Origin: Leptothrix cholodnii SP-6
Lineage (GTDB): Bacteria; Pseudomonadota; Gammaproteobacteria; Burkholderiales; Burkholderiaceae_C
Length of the DNA: 64,000 nt
Direction of reading: 5' to 3'
NCBI RefSeq assembly: GCF_000019785.1
Contig: NC_010524.1
Span: forward strand, 2,728,001-2,792,000
Shown here piece after piece: positions 9,168 through 23,252 of this stretch. The notes under the pieces are model-generated. The model searched no databases. It saw nothing but the letters and a program-made list of their open reading frames with translations, and was not told where the DNA came from. How positions within the stretch are numbered: position 1 is the stretch's first letter; each line of letters opens with the position of its first letter. The translations under genes were made by a program, and so were the position numbers.

Positions 9168-11534
9168 TCAGCCGATGCGCATCGGGGCCAAATTTGACGC
9201 GGCATCCGACCCGCCGACGCCGTCATCCATCTGCCACCAGGCCGGCAGCAGCGTCCTCACCTCGCGCCGGCCGAACCGGTCGTCGAGCAGGTGCACCACG
9301 CCCTGGTCGCGGGTGGTGCGGATCACGCGCCCGGCCGCCTGCACCACTTTCTGCAGGCCGGGGTAGAGGTAGGTGTAGTCGAAACCGGCGCCGCACAGGC
9401 GCTCGATGCGCTGGCGGATCTGCTCGTTGACCGCGTTGACCTGCGGCATGCCGAGGGTGGCGATGAAAGCGCCCACCAGGCGCTCGCCGGGCAGGTCGAT
9501 GCCTTCGGCGAACGAGCCGCCGAGCACCGCGAAGCCGATACCGCAACCGCCGGGCCGGAACTGCGCCAGGAACTGCGCCTGCGCCGCCTCGCTCATGCCG
9601 CGCGCCTGCCGCCACAGCGGCACCTCGGGGTGGTGCTCGGCAAAGCGCGCCGCCACGCGTTCGAGGTAGTCGAAGCTGCTGAAAAACGCCAGGTAGTTGC
9701 CCGGCCGCTCGGCATACTGACGCGCGATCAGCGCGACCACCGGCGCCAGCGAGGCGCTGCGGTGCTGCCAGCGGGTCGAGATGTGGCGGGCGATCTGCAC
9801 CGAGAGCTGGCGCGCCTCGAAGGGCGAATCGACGTCGATCCAGGCGGTGTCGTCGGGCAGGCCGAGCAGATCGGCGTGATAGCGGCGCGGCTGCAGCGTG
9901 GCCGAAAACAGCGTGGTGCTGTGCGCCGCGGCCAGGCGCGGCGTGAGAAACGGCGCCGGCACGACGTTGCGCAGGCACAGCGTGACGCCGGGTTGCGCGC
10001 CTTGCGTGCTGCGCGCCAGATCGAACAGCGAGTGCTCGCCGAACGACTCGGCCAGCCGGGTGATGGCGAGCGCGTCGAAGCAGAAATCCAGCCACAGCGG
10101 CTGCACGTCGATCGGGTGTTCGGCCAGGTGATCGAACACGGCGGTGGTGGCTTGCTGCAGTGCGTCGAGCAGCTTGTCGGGCGCAGCGTCGAGCACCTGG
10201 TAGTCGAGCGGGTGTTCGGCGGCGAGTGCGCTCCAGCGCCGCTGCACGCGCTCGAAGGCCTTCTTGAGCGGCGCCGGCGCGCCACGTTTGATCGCCTTGA
10301 GCCGGGCCGGATCGAACTCGGCGCTGTACATCTTGCGGGCGCGCTCGACCAGGTTGTGCGCCTCGTCGACCAGCAGCGCCACGCGCCACCGGTGCAGCGC
10401 GCTCAGGCCGTGCAGCATGGCGGCGCTGTCGAAGAAGTGGTTGTAGTCGCCCACCACCACGTCGCTCCAATGGGCCAGTTCCTGGCCGAGGTAGTACGGG
10501 CAGATGTGGTGCCGGGCGGCGAGCTGGCGCACGCTGTCGCGCCGCCAGTCAGGCAGCGACAGGGCGGCGTGGCGGGCGGCGCCAAGGCGGTCGTAAAAAC
10601 CTTCGGCGAGCGGGCACGACTCGCCGTTGCAAGCCTTGTCGGGGTGCTCGCAGGCCTTGTCGCGGGCGACGAGTTCGAGCACGCGCAGCGGGAAGATGCG
10701 CGCGGGCAAGGTGTGCAAGGCGGACTCGGGTGGGCTCGACGCGGCCTCGGCCGTCGACGCCGGTCGCCCGCTCAGCAGCGCCAGCGCATCGAGTGCCAGG
10801 GCGCGGCCGGAGGTCTTGGCGGTCAAAAAAAACACCCGGTCCAGCCGCTCGGGCATGGCCTTGAGCAGCGGGAACAGCGTGCCCACCGTCTTGCCGATGC
10901 CAGTGGGCGCCTGCGCCATCAGGCAGCGGCCGGCCCGCGCGACCTTGAACACCGCCTCGGCGAGCGCGCGCTGGCCGTGGCGGAAGGTGGCGTGCGGAAA
11001 GGCCAGCGCGCTCAGTGCCTCGTCGCGCGCGCTGCGGTGCGCCAGTTCGGATTCGGCCCAGGCCAGAAAGGCGCCGCAGCGCGCCTCGAACTGATGGCAC
11101 AGATCGACGGCACTCACCTGCTGCGTGAACACCGTCTCCTGCTGCGAGGCCACGTCGAGGTAGACCAGCGCCAGCTCGATCTGCGCCAGCCCGCGCGCCT
11201 GGCACATCAGCCAGCCGTAGGTCTGCGCCTGCGCCCAGTGCAGCGCGCGGTGGTTGTCGGGCTGGCGGTCGAGCCGGCCGCGGTGGGTCTTGACTTCTTC
11301 GAGGCGGTTGCGGGCAGCGTCGTAACCGTCGGCCCGGCCGCGCACGTGCAGCGGCCCGAAATCGCCGGCCAGCGTGATCTCCACCTCGTGCCCCGGCCCG
11401 CGCCGCCCCGCCACCAGCGCGTGGCCGTCGATGCCCTCCTGCGCGCTGGGCGACGGCGTGAAGCGCAGGTCGAGATCACCGGCCTTGGCGGTGAACTCGC
11501 ACAGCGTGCGCACCGCCACCGTGTACTGCGCCAC
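9168..11534 (-). CDS. PD-(D/E)XK nuclease - Fe-S DEAH helicase fusion (DinG/Rad3-like)
   Basis: Predicted ATP-dependent DNA helicase of the XPD/Rad3/DinG group with an N-terminal Cas4/RecB-like nuclease. Nuclease residues are visible in the first 130 residues: GRADGYD, LEEVKTHRG (ExK) and QAQTYGW (QxxxY). Walker A is APTGIGKTVGTLFP. Cysteines in KACEHPDKACNGESC and ICPYY suit a 4Fe-4S cluster between motifs I and II. The Walker B box is LLVDEAHNLVERA, and the C-terminal helicase lobe contains VLGGSFAEGIDLPGE and QAAGRVIRT. The reading frame continues upstream to 11618, but that overlaps the next gene. GTG at 11534 (VAQYTVAV), six bases after the upstream stop, is preferred and gives 788 residues. 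Likely role: processing damaged or structured DNA. Confidence 0.85.
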   Translation of the reverse strand: MAQYTVAVRTLCEFTAKAGDLDLRFTPSPSAQEGIDGHALVAGRRGPGHEVEITLAGDFGPLHVRGRADGYDAARNRLEEVKTHRGRLDRQPDNHRALHWAQAQTYGWLMCQARGLAQIELALVYLDVASQQETVFTQQVSAVDLCHQFEARCGAFLAWAESELAHRSARDEALSALAFPHATFRHGQRALAEAVFKVARAGRCLMAQAPTGIGKTVGTLFPLLKAMPERLDRVFFLTAKTSGRALALDALALLSGRPASTAEAASSPPESALHTLPARIFPLRVLELVARDKACEHPDKACNGESCPLAEGFYDRLGAARHAALSLPDWRRDSVRQLAARHHICPYYLGQELAHWSDVVVGDYNHFFDSAAMLHGLSALHRWRVALLVDEAHNLVERARKMYSAEFDPARLKAIKRGAPAPLKKAFERVQRRWSALAAEHPLDYQVLDAAPDKLLDALQQATTAVFDHLAEHPIDVQPLWLDFCFDALAITRLAESFGEHSLFDLARSTQGAQPGVTLCLRNVVPAPFLTPRLAAAHSTTLFSATLQPRRYHADLLGLPDDTAWIDVDSPFEARQLSVQIARHISTRWQHRSASLAPVVALIARQYAERPGNYLAFFSSFDYLERVAARFAEHHPEVPLWRQARGMSEAAQAQFLAQFRPGGCGIGFAVLGGSFAEGIDLPGERLVGAFIATLGMPQVNAVNEQIRQRIERLCGAGFDYTYLYPGLQKVVQAAGRVIRTTRDQGVVHLLDDRFGRREVRTLLPAWWQMDDGVGGSDAASNLAPMRIG

Positions 11535-11539
11535 CCGGC

Positions 11540-12289
11540 TCAGCCTTGCCGGCTCTCGGTCATGGTCTGGCAATAGGCCTTCATCTGCTCGGGCAGGTCG
11601 GTCGGGCAGACGCCGCACTGGCGGTTGCCGGGCACGGCGTGGTCGATGAACTTGGGGTACGGCAGGTTCAGCCCGGCCATCAGCTGCGCAAATTCCTCGA
11701 GCGAGCGGCCTTGGCCGAGGCGCGGGTTGCGCTGCTTTTCCTGGCCGATCGACGAGACACGACGGCCGTTGTAGTCGTGGCCGGGGTAGACCAGCTGGTC
11801 GTCGGGCAGCGCGAACAGCTTGTCGGTCACGCTGCGGTAGAGCGCGGCCGAATCGCCGTTCTGGAAATCGGTGCGGCCGCAGCCGTCGATCAGCAGCGCG
11901 TCGCCGGTGAACACGCGCTCACCCGCCACGAAGGCGAAATGGCTGTCGGTGTGGCCGGGCGTGTGCAGCGGCTCGACCGTGAGGCTGCCGAGCTTGAGCG
12001 GCCGGCCTTCGACGATGCCGATGTCGGCGCACGGCAGCCGGTCCATCGCCGCCACGCCGATGCGGCTGTTGACACGCTGCTTGAGGTGCAGCGCGGCGGT
12101 GATGTGGTCGGCGTGAATGTGGGTGTCGAGCGTCACCATCAGGATCAGCTCCAGCTCGCGCAGCAGCGCCAGGTCGTGGTCGATGCGGTTGACCACCGGG
12201 TCGATCAGGATTGCCTGACGGGTGTCCTCGCAGCCGATCAGGTAGGTGTAGGTGCTCGAAAGCGGTTCGAAGAGTTGCCTGAAGATCAT
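11540..12289 (-). CDS. metallo-beta-lactamase-fold persulfide dioxygenase (ETHE1-like)
   Basis: Non-heme iron enzyme of the ETHE1/glyoxalase-II superfamily, which oxidises glutathione persulfide to sulfite and glutathione during sulfide detoxification. The metal motif is THIHADH (H57, H59, D61, H62). It is followed by HTPGHTDSH, FTGDALLIDGCGRTDFQ and YPGHDYNG. The GCGRTDFQ stretch is typical of ETHE1/Blh persulfide dioxygenases rather than glyoxalase II. The start is ATG at 12289 (MIFRQLFEPLSSTYTYLI), giving 249 residues and no signal peptide. It is followed closely by the helicase gene and diverges from the thioesterase. No rhodanese or sulfide-quinone reductase gene is adjacent, so the sulfur role comes from the family, not from context. 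Confidence 0.88.
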   Translation of the reverse strand: MIFRQLFEPLSSTYTYLIGCEDTRQAILIDPVVNRIDHDLALLRELELILMVTLDTHIHADHITAALHLKQRVNSRIGVAAMDRLPCADIGIVEGRPLKLGSLTVEPLHTPGHTDSHFAFVAGERVFTGDALLIDGCGRTDFQNGDSAALYRSVTDKLFALPDDQLVYPGHDYNGRRVSSIGQEKQRNPRLGQGRSLEEFAQLMAGLNLPYPKFIDHAVPGNRQCGVCPTDLPEQMKAYCQTMTESRQG

Positions 12290-12387
12290 GGTTCGGCCTC
12301 CGGTGGGCGGGGAAATTGCATGCTTACAGCAGGCTTGCACGGCTAGACTGCGCGCCTTCAAGAATAGCTTCGACCTAGGAATCACCC

Positions 12388-12891
12388 ATGGATCTGCCCG
12401 CCCACCAATTGACGATGACGGTGCTGATGACACCCGACACCGCCAACTTCGCCGGCAACGTGCATGGCGGCACCATCCTCAAGCTGCTCGACCAGGTGGC
12501 CTACGCCTGCGCCAGCCGCTACGCCGGGCGCTACGTGGTGACGTTGAGCGTCGACCAGGTGATGTTCCGCCAGTCGGTGCACGTGGGCGATCTGGTGAGC
12601 TTTCTGGCCAGCGTCAACTACACCGGCACCTCGTCGATGGAGATCGGCATCAAGGTGATCGCCGAGAACATCCGCACCCAGGAGAAGCGCCACGTCAACA
12701 GCTGCTTCTTCACGATGGTGGCGGTGGACGACGACCGCAAGCCGGTGGCGGTGCCGGCGCTGCGGCCGTTTTCGCCCGACGAGCGGCGCCGCTACGCCGC
12801 CGCCGAGTTGCGCAAGCAGCTGCGCCAGGAGTTCGCGCTGCGCTTCGAGGCGGTGCGTTCGTCGGCGCCGGCGCTCGGCAGCGATCTCTGA
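12388..12891 (+). CDS. hotdog-fold acyl-CoA thioesterase (YciA-like)
   Basis: 167-residue acyl-CoA thioesterase of the YciA/BACH hotdog group, which hydrolyses acyl-CoA to free acid and CoA in the cytoplasm. Family features: MTPDTANFAGNVHGGTILKLLDQVAY (catalytic N-x-H-G-G region with an aspartate near its end), then VTLSVDQVMFRQSVHVGDLV, and SSMEIGIKVIAE. The C-terminal 40 residues are charged and helical. It is transcribed divergently from the ETHE1-like gene (98-bp gap) and converges with zipA. Substrate chain length cannot be read from the sequence. Confidence 0.9.
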   Translation: MDLPAHQLTMTVLMTPDTANFAGNVHGGTILKLLDQVAYACASRYAGRYVVTLSVDQVMFRQSVHVGDLVSFLASVNYTGTSSMEIGIKVIAENIRTQEKRHVNSCFFTMVAVDDDRKPVAVPALRPFSPDERRRYAAAELRKQLRQEFALRFEAVRSSAPALGSDL

Positions 12892-12913
12892 ACCCGCGGC
12901 GGCTCGCCGAGGC

Positions 12914-14026
12914 TCAGCTGAACAGCCGCCGCGCCGCCAGCGTGCCGGCGGCCAGATCACGTTCGGCGAGCTTGGCGTAGAGCGTGGCCAGCTCCTCGGC
13001 GATCTGCGGGAAGGCCGCAGGCTGCAGCAGCTGGCCCTGGTCGTCGAACACCTGGGCGTCGAGCGTGATCGCCAGCGCCTGGCCGGCGGCGCACCAGGCG
13101 TTGAAGGGCTCTTCGTAGGCGGGGGTCTGGGGCACGTCGAACATCAGGGTCAGCTCGCTGACCTGGGCGTCCTTCGGGTCGTCGGCCATCGCGGCCTGGG
13201 GGTCGAACTGCAACGCCAGCATCGGCGGCGCACCGTCGATGCTGGCCGGCAGCACCAGCCGACCGGCGGTCACGCCGTGCACGAAACCGTGGCGCGCGGC
13301 GTGCACCGCCACCACGGCGACCGGCCAGGCCGCACCACGCGAGCGCAGGCGCATCGCCAGCTGGGCATCGTGCGCGCTGGCAAAGGTGTCGAGCTCGCGC
13401 CCGCGGGCGACCACGTCGAGCATGTCGGGGAAATCGGGCGTGGCGCCCACCGCGTCGGCAAAGGCCTGCACGATCTGCACGAACTCGGAGAACTCGATCT
13501 CGTTGATCGGCCCGAGCCGGTTGGCCAGCTGCACGCCGGCCTGCAGCTCGCTGTACCAGGTGTTGAGCACCGGCAGCTCCCACTCGCCGGTGAGCGAGTG
13601 GCGGCCCTCGATGGTGAACGGCTTGCCGCCGGCGCGCCGGCTCGGCGGCAGGTGCAGCAGCACGGTCTCGCCCGAGACATTGCCCTCGAGCGCGAGGTTG
13701 GCGATGCCGTCGATCAGCGCGTCGACCCGCGGCGAGTAGATCGGCCGGCGCACCGGCAGGTGGATCACCGGGTCGATGCGCTGCGATTCGCCCGGCACGC
13801 CGCTGCCGCTGTCGGCGGCCATGCGTGCGGCGATGCCATCGGCCTCGCCGGCCGGCGCCATCGGATCGTCGAAGCTCGGTTCACGCGGCGGCTGATGCGG
13901 CTGCGCCGGTGCGGGGCTGCTGCGGCGCACGCCGCCGGCACGCCGGGTCTGCCAAGCGCTGTGTGCCAGCAGCGCCGCCAGCACCACGCCGCCGAGCACC
14001 GCCAGCCAGAGTTGCAGAGAGTTCAT
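12914..14026 (-). CDS. zipA: cell division protein ZipA
   Basis: FtsZ-anchoring divisome protein. Residues of about 3-25 (SLQLWLAVLGGVVLAALLAHSAW) form the N-terminal membrane anchor. A basic stretch and a Pro/charged linker lie at about 26-120. The C-terminal half carries the FtsZ-binding ZipA fold (about 215-350), including GRELDTFASAHDAQLAMRLR and GAPPMLALQFD. At 370 residues it is in the usual betaproteobacterial range. It is 58 bp downstream of smc on the same strand, the conserved smc-zipA pair. The identification rests on that neighbour as well as on the architecture, because ZipA sequences diverge strongly. Confidence 0.88.
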   Translation of the reverse strand: MNSLQLWLAVLGGVVLAALLAHSAWQTRRAGGVRRSSPAPAQPHQPPREPSFDDPMAPAGEADGIAARMAADSGSGVPGESQRIDPVIHLPVRRPIYSPRVDALIDGIANLALEGNVSGETVLLHLPPSRRAGGKPFTIEGRHSLTGEWELPVLNTWYSELQAGVQLANRLGPINEIEFSEFVQIVQAFADAVGATPDFPDMLDVVARGRELDTFASAHDAQLAMRLRSRGAAWPVAVVAVHAARHGFVHGVTAGRLVLPASIDGAPPMLALQFDPQAAMADDPKDAQVSELTLMFDVPQTPAYEEPFNAWCAAGQALAITLDAQVFDDQGQLLQPAAFPQIAEELATLYAKLAERDLAAGTLAARRLFS

Positions 14027-14084
14027 CGCGCTGCCATTTCCTGAGCTCGCTCCGGGACGTGTGGGTGTTCTTGAACGGCCGTCA

Positions 14085-17000
14085 TCATGCCTCAGCCATC
14101 GACAGCGCCGAGTCCATGTCGACCGCCACGATGCGCGACACGCCCTGTTCCTGCATCGTCACGCCGATCAGCTGCTGGGCCATTTCCATCGCGATCTTGT
14201 TGTGCGAGATGAACAGGAACTGCGTGCCGGCGGACATCTTCTCGACCAGCTTGGCGTAGCGCTCGGTGTTGGCGTCGTCCAGCGGCGCGTCCACTTCATC
14301 GAGCAGGCAGAACGGCGCCGGGTTGAGCAGGAAGATCGCGAACACCAGCGCGATCGCGGTCAGCGCCTTCTCGCCACCCGACAGCAGGTGGATGGTGCTG
14401 TTCTTCTTGCCCGGCGGCTGCGCCATCACCTGCACGCCGGCATCCAGGATCTCGTCGCCGGTCATCACCAGCCGGGCCTGGCCACCGCCGAACAGGCTCG
14501 GGAACATCTGGCCGAAACCTTCGTTGACCTGGTCGAAGGTGCCCTTGAGCAGGTCGCGGGTCTCGATGTCGATCTTGCGGATCGCGTCCTCGAGCGTGTT
14601 CATCGCGCGCGTCAGGTCGTCGTTCTGGGCGTCGAGAAAACCCTTGCGCTCGCTCGCCGCCTTCAGCTCGTCGAGCGCGGCCAGGTTGACGGCGCCGAGC
14701 GCGGCGATCTCGCGGTTGATGCGGTCGATCTCGGTCTGCAGGCCGTAGAGCTTGACGGCGTCGGCCTCGATGCCGGCGGCGAGCATCGCCAGGTCGACCT
14801 CGGCGGCCTGCAGCTGCTCCATGAACTGCGCGCCGCCCAGGTGCGCGGCCTGCTCTTCGAGCTGCAGGCGGGTGATCTCGTCGCGCAGCGGCTGCAGGCT
14901 GCGCTCGAAGGCCAGGCGCTGCTCGTCGGCGCGACGCAGTTGCGCCGACAGGTCGTCGTAGCGGCTGCGCGCAGCGCCCAGCACCTGCTCGCGTTCGAGC
15001 CGCAGCGCCAGCGCCTCCTGCAGGCCGCCCTCGGCCGCGGCGTCGTCGAAGCGGGCGAGTTCGTCCTCGATCTGCGCGGCGGCGTGCGCGTTGGCGTGCT
15101 GCTGCGCCACCGCGGTCTCGATGCTGCGCTGCAGCTCGCCGCGCCGCGCCGCCAGCGCGCGGGCCGAGAACTGCGCCTCCTGCGCCGCGCGCTCCAGGCT
15201 GCGCAGCTTCTCGCGGGCGTCGGACAGGCGGCGATCGGCGGCGATCACCGCTTCTTCCAGCTCGGCGTGGCGCTCCTGTTCGGTGCCCAGCGCGATGTCG
15301 AGCTCCTCGAAACGCGCCTCGCCGGTCATGCGGCGCTCCTCGTTTTCTTCGAGGTTGGCGTCGATCTCGTGCAGCTCGGCGTCGAGCTGGTCGCGCCGCT
15401 GGGTCGCCTGCTCGGCCTGCTGGGCCAGGCGCAGCACGTCGACCTGCAGCTGGTGCGCGCGGGTCTGAGCCTCCTGCGCCTCGCGTCGCACGCGCGCCAG
15501 GCGCATCGCGGCGTCGGTGTACTGGGCTTCGGCGCGCACCAGCGCGCTGCGCGCCTCGTCGGACAGCAGCGCCTGGGCGCGACCTTCGAGCTCGAGGTTC
15601 TCGATCTCCTGGGCGCGCGCCAGCATGCCGGCCTGCTCGGCGTCGGGGGCGTAAAAGCTCACCGCGAACTGGCTCACCGCGTGGCCCGCGGCGGTCATGA
15701 TCACTTCGCCGTGCGTCAGGCGCTGGCGATTGGCGAGCGCCTCGTCCAGGCTGGCGGCGGTGTAGACACCTTCGAGCCAGTCGTTGAGCAGCGCCTTCAG
15801 GCCCGGGTCGGCCAGGCGCAGCAGGTCCGACAGCCGCGGCAGCGTCTGGTGGCTGTTGGCGATGGCCGACAGCGGCGCCGTGTAGAAGGCCAGCTTGGCC
15901 GGCGGCGGATCGAGCTCGAAAGCCCGCACGGTCTCGATGCGGCCGACGGCAAGCGCGCCGATGCGCTCGCGCAGCACCGCCTCGAGCGCGGTCTCCCAGC
16001 CGGTCTCGATGTGGATGCGCGTCCACAGACCGGCCAGGCCGTCGAGGCCGTGCTTGGCCAGCCAGGGCTTGAGCTTGCCTTCGGTCTGCACCTTCTCCTG
16101 CAGCGCCCGCAGCGCCTCGAGCCGGGCCTTGACCGCAGCCGCGCGCGCCGATTCGCTGTTGACGAGGTTCTGCTGGTGGCGGCGCTGCTCGTCGAGCGTG
16201 GGCACTTCGGCGGCCAGCTCCTGCAGCTGCTCGTCGGCCAGCGCCTGCTGTTCCTGCGCCTGTTCGAGCTGGGCGCGCAAGCCGGCCAGGTGATCGAGAT
16301 CGGGCGCGACCAGACCGCGGCGCTCGCCGGCCAGGCGGTCGCGGCGCTGGTTGAGCTCGCGCCGGCGCTCGTCGAGGTTGCGCGACTGCGCGGCCAGCAG
16401 CTGGATCTGCTGCTGCACCTCGGCGGCGCGGGCGCGCTGCTGGTTGGCGGTGTTCGTGGCGGCGCGCACGGCGTCCTCGAAACCGGGCAAGGCCATCGCC
16501 TGGTCTTCGGCCTGGGCGGCGAGCACCTCGCCCTGCTCCTCGGCGGCGGCGATCTGGTCGGCCAGCGTCTCCAGCTCGGTCTCGGCCTGCTCGCGGCGCT
16601 GCGTCCACTGCGCGTTCTGGGCCTGGCTGTCGGCCAGGCGCTGCTGCGCGCGGGCACGGCCTTCGACGACATGGCGGATGCGCTCCTCGAGCCGGCTCAC
16701 CTCCATCGACACCTCGGCCAGCGCGCCCTGGGCGGCGTGCAGCTCGTCGTTGGCGCCGAAATGCTGCTGGCGCACTTCCTCCAGCTCGGCCTCGACGTGG
16801 CGCAGCTCGGCCAGGCGCGATTCGAGCGCGTTGGTGGCGGTCAGCACCGCCTCGCGCACGCGGTCCTGCTCGGAGGTGGCGTCGCGGTGTTTCAGGAACC
16901 AGAGCTGGTGCAGCTTGAGCGTGCCGGCGTCCTGCAGTCCGCGGTAACGCTGCGCCACCGCGGCCTGCGCCTCCAGGCGCTCGAGGTTGCTGTTGAGCTC

Positions 17001-17597
17001 GCGCAGGATGTCGTCGACGCGGGTCAGGTTCTCGCGCGTGTCCTTCAGGCGGTTCTCGGTCTCGCGGCGACGCTCCTTGTACTTGGAGACACCGGCGGCC
17101 TCTTCGAGGAACAGCCGCAGCTCCTCGGGGCGCGATTCGATGATGCGGCTGATGGTGCCCTGGCCGATGATGGCGTAGGCGCGCGGCCCCAGGCCGGTGC
17201 CGAGGAAGACGTCCTGCACGTCGCGCCGGCGCACCGGCTGGTTGTTGATGTAGTAGCTGCTGGTGCCGTCGCGGGTGAGCACGCGCTTGACGGCGATCTC
17301 GGTGAACTGGTTCCACTGGCCGCCGGCGCGCGCGCTGGCGTTGTCGAAGATCAGCTCGACGCTGGCACGGCTGGCCGGCTTGCGGTTGCCGCTGCCGTTG
17401 AAGATGACGTCCTGCATCGACTCGCCGCGCAGCTCGCTGGCCTTGCTCTCGCCCAGCACCCAGCGCACCGCGTCCATGATGTTGGACTTGCCGCAGCCGT
17501 TCGGGCCGACCACGCCGACCAGTTGGCCGGGCAGCTGGAAATGGGTGGGCTCGGCAAAGGACTTGAAGCCGGAAAGCTTGATCGAATTCAGTCGCAT
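14085..17597 (-). CDS. smc: chromosome segregation protein SMC
   Basis: Chromosome condensation ATPase working with ScpA/ScpB. The 1170-residue protein has the usual SMC order. The N-terminal ATPase half has Walker A GPNGCGKSNIMDAVRWVLGE (about 32-51). Coiled coils very rich in Ala, Gln, Glu and Arg surround a hinge (about 515-640). The C-terminal half has the ABC signature LLSGGEKALTAIALVFAIF and Walker B FCLLDEVDAPLDDANTERY. It is the first gene of the smc-zipA pair and diverges from dapC (60-bp gap). ATG at 17597 (MRLNSIKLSGFKSFAEPT) is the standard SMC N-terminus. Confidence 0.98.
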   Translation of the reverse strand: MRLNSIKLSGFKSFAEPTHFQLPGQLVGVVGPNGCGKSNIMDAVRWVLGESKASELRGESMQDVIFNGSGNRKPASRASVELIFDNASARAGGQWNQFTEIAVKRVLTRDGTSSYYINNQPVRRRDVQDVFLGTGLGPRAYAIIGQGTISRIIESRPEELRLFLEEAAGVSKYKERRRETENRLKDTRENLTRVDDILRELNSNLERLEAQAAVAQRYRGLQDAGTLKLHQLWFLKHRDATSEQDRVREAVLTATNALESRLAELRHVEAELEEVRQQHFGANDELHAAQGALAEVSMEVSRLEERIRHVVEGRARAQQRLADSQAQNAQWTQRREQAETELETLADQIAAAEEQGEVLAAQAEDQAMALPGFEDAVRAATNTANQQRARAAEVQQQIQLLAAQSRNLDERRRELNQRRDRLAGERRGLVAPDLDHLAGLRAQLEQAQEQQALADEQLQELAAEVPTLDEQRRHQQNLVNSESARAAAVKARLEALRALQEKVQTEGKLKPWLAKHGLDGLAGLWTRIHIETGWETALEAVLRERIGALAVGRIETVRAFELDPPPAKLAFYTAPLSAIANSHQTLPRLSDLLRLADPGLKALLNDWLEGVYTAASLDEALANRQRLTHGEVIMTAAGHAVSQFAVSFYAPDAEQAGMLARAQEIENLELEGRAQALLSDEARSALVRAEAQYTDAAMRLARVRREAQEAQTRAHQLQVDVLRLAQQAEQATQRRDQLDAELHEIDANLEENEERRMTGEARFEELDIALGTEQERHAELEEAVIAADRRLSDAREKLRSLERAAQEAQFSARALAARRGELQRSIETAVAQQHANAHAAAQIEDELARFDDAAAEGGLQEALALRLEREQVLGAARSRYDDLSAQLRRADEQRLAFERSLQPLRDEITRLQLEEQAAHLGGAQFMEQLQAAEVDLAMLAAGIEADAVKLYGLQTEIDRINREIAALGAVNLAALDELKAASERKGFLDAQNDDLTRAMNTLEDAIRKIDIETRDLLKGTFDQVNEGFGQMFPSLFGGGQARLVMTGDEILDAGVQVMAQPPGKKNSTIHLLSGGEKALTAIALVFAIFLLNPAPFCLLDEVDAPLDDANTERYAKLVEKMSAGTQFLFISHNKIAMEMAQQLIGVTMQEQGVSRIVAVDMDSALSMAEA

Positions 17598-17657
17598 AGG
17601 GCTCGGGAAAGGCGGGCGCGATGATAGCGGCGCCCCCCGCGCCGATAATGCCGGCCC

Positions 17658-18881
17658 ATGAATCCGCTCCTCTCACGCCTGCAGCCGTATCCGTTCGAGC
17701 GGTTGCGCGCGCTCATGCAAGACATCGTGCCGAATCCGGCCCTGCGACCGGTCAGCCTGGGCATCGGCGAGCCCAAGCACGCCACGCCGCAGTTCCTGAA
17801 GGACAGACTCAGCGCCACGCTCGCCGGCCTGGCCGCCTACCCCGCCACCGCCGGCCTGCCCGAGATGCGCGCCGCCTGCGCCGCCTGGGTGCAACGCCGC
17901 TACGGCGTCAGCGTCAATCCGGCCACCGAGGTGCTGCCGGTCAACGGCTCGCGCGAGGCGCTGTTCGCGCTGGCGCAGACCGTGATCGACCCGACCCGCG
18001 ACGCCGATCGCGGCGGCCCGGTGGTGGTCTGCCCGAATCCGTTCTATCAGATCTACGAGGGCGCGGCCTACCTGGGCGGCGCCACGCCGGTGTTCGCCAA
18101 CAGCGACCCGGCGCGCAACTTCGCCGCCGACTGGAACCAGATCGACGAGGCCACCTGGGCCCGCACCCAGCTGCTGTACGTCTGCTCGCCCGGCAACCCG
18201 GCCGGCGCGGTGGTGCCGCTCGACGAGTGGGCGCGGCTGTTCGAGCTGAGCGACCGGCACGGCTTCGTGATCGCGTCCGACGAGTGCTATTCGGAGATCT
18301 GGTTCCGCGACGAGCCCCCGCTGGGCGCGCTGCAGGCCGCGCAGCAGCTCGGCCGCGACTTCACCCGGCTGGTGGTGCTGACCAGCTTGTCCAAGCGCTC
18401 CAACGTGCCGGGGCTGCGGTCGGGTTTTGTCGCCGGCGATGCGCAGATCCTGAAGAACTTCCTGCTCTACCGCACCTACCACGGCAGCGCGATGGCCACG
18501 CCGGTGCAGCACGCCAGCATCGCCGCCTGGAACGACGAGGCGCACGTGGTCGAGAACCGCGCGCTCTACCGCACCAAGTTCGCCCAGGTCACGCCGGTGC
18601 TGGCCGAGGTGATGGACGTGGCGCTGCCCGACGCGGCCTTCTACCTCTGGGCCCGCGTGCCCGACGACGTCTGCGGCGGCTCGGACACCACCTTCGCGCG
18701 CGAACTGCTGCGTCAATACAATGTGGCGGTACTGCCGGGCAGCTACCTGGCGCGCGAGGCTCACGGCGTGAACCCGGGCGCCGGCCGCATCCGCATGGCG
18801 CTGGTCGCCGAGGTGGATGAATGCCTCGAAGCCGCCCAGCGCATCGCCGCCTTCATCCGCGCCCAGCGCGAGCCGGCATGA
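17658..18881 (+). CDS. dapC: N-succinyldiaminopimelate aminotransferase
   Basis: PLP-dependent class I/II aminotransferase making N-succinyl-LL-diaminopimelate from the 2-amino-6-oxo precursor, in the lysine and peptidoglycan pathway. At 407 residues it has [14 protein letters not shown] and [18 protein letters not shown] at the N-terminus, [22 protein letters not shown] and [10 protein letters not shown]. The PLP lysine lies in [20 protein letters not shown]. It heads the dapC-dapD-pilU-dapE-prmB run on the plus strand, and that context separates it from other aspartate-aminotransferase-like enzymes. Confidence 0.95.
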   Translation: MNPLLSRLQPYPFERLRALMQDIVPNPALRPVSLGIGEPKHATPQFLKDRLSATLAGLAAYPATAGLPEMRAACAAWVQRRYGVSVNPATEVLPVNGSREALFALAQTVIDPTRDADRGGPVVVCPNPFYQIYEGAAYLGGATPVFANSDPARNFAADWNQIDEATWARTQLLYVCSPGNPAGAVVPLDEWARLFELSDRHGFVIASDECYSEIWFRDEPPLGALQAAQQLGRDFTRLVVLTSLSKRSNVPGLRSGFVAGDAQILKNFLLYRTYHGSAMATPVQHASIAAWNDEAHVVENRALYRTKFAQVTPVLAEVMDVALPDAAFYLWARVPDDVCGGSDTTFARELLRQYNVAVLPGSYLAREAHGVNPGAGRIRMALVAEVDECLEAAQRIAAFIRAQREPA

Positions 18882-18931
18882 GCCGCACCCATCGTCATTC
18901 CCACCCTCCCTCACTCCAACAACATCGCATC

Positions 18932-19756
<825 letters not shown>

Positions 19757-19787
19757 AGCGCCCGGCACCGGACAGCAGGGTCCGAAC

Positions 19788-23154
<3,367 letters not shown>

Positions 23155-23252
23155 GGGCCGGCCGCGAAGGCGGTCGGCGATCGCTTATCCTAGGGGGTCG
23201 AGCAGCAGGCACCTGACCTGTTGCCATCCCCGCATCGCAAGGAGCAGCTTTT

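Noticed and set aside
14061-17624. Plus-strand open frame of about 1190 codons opposite smc
   Set aside because: It mirrors smc over nearly its full length. Codon bias in GC-rich genes leaves the antisense frame free of stops, and SMC motifs on the other strand are unambiguous.
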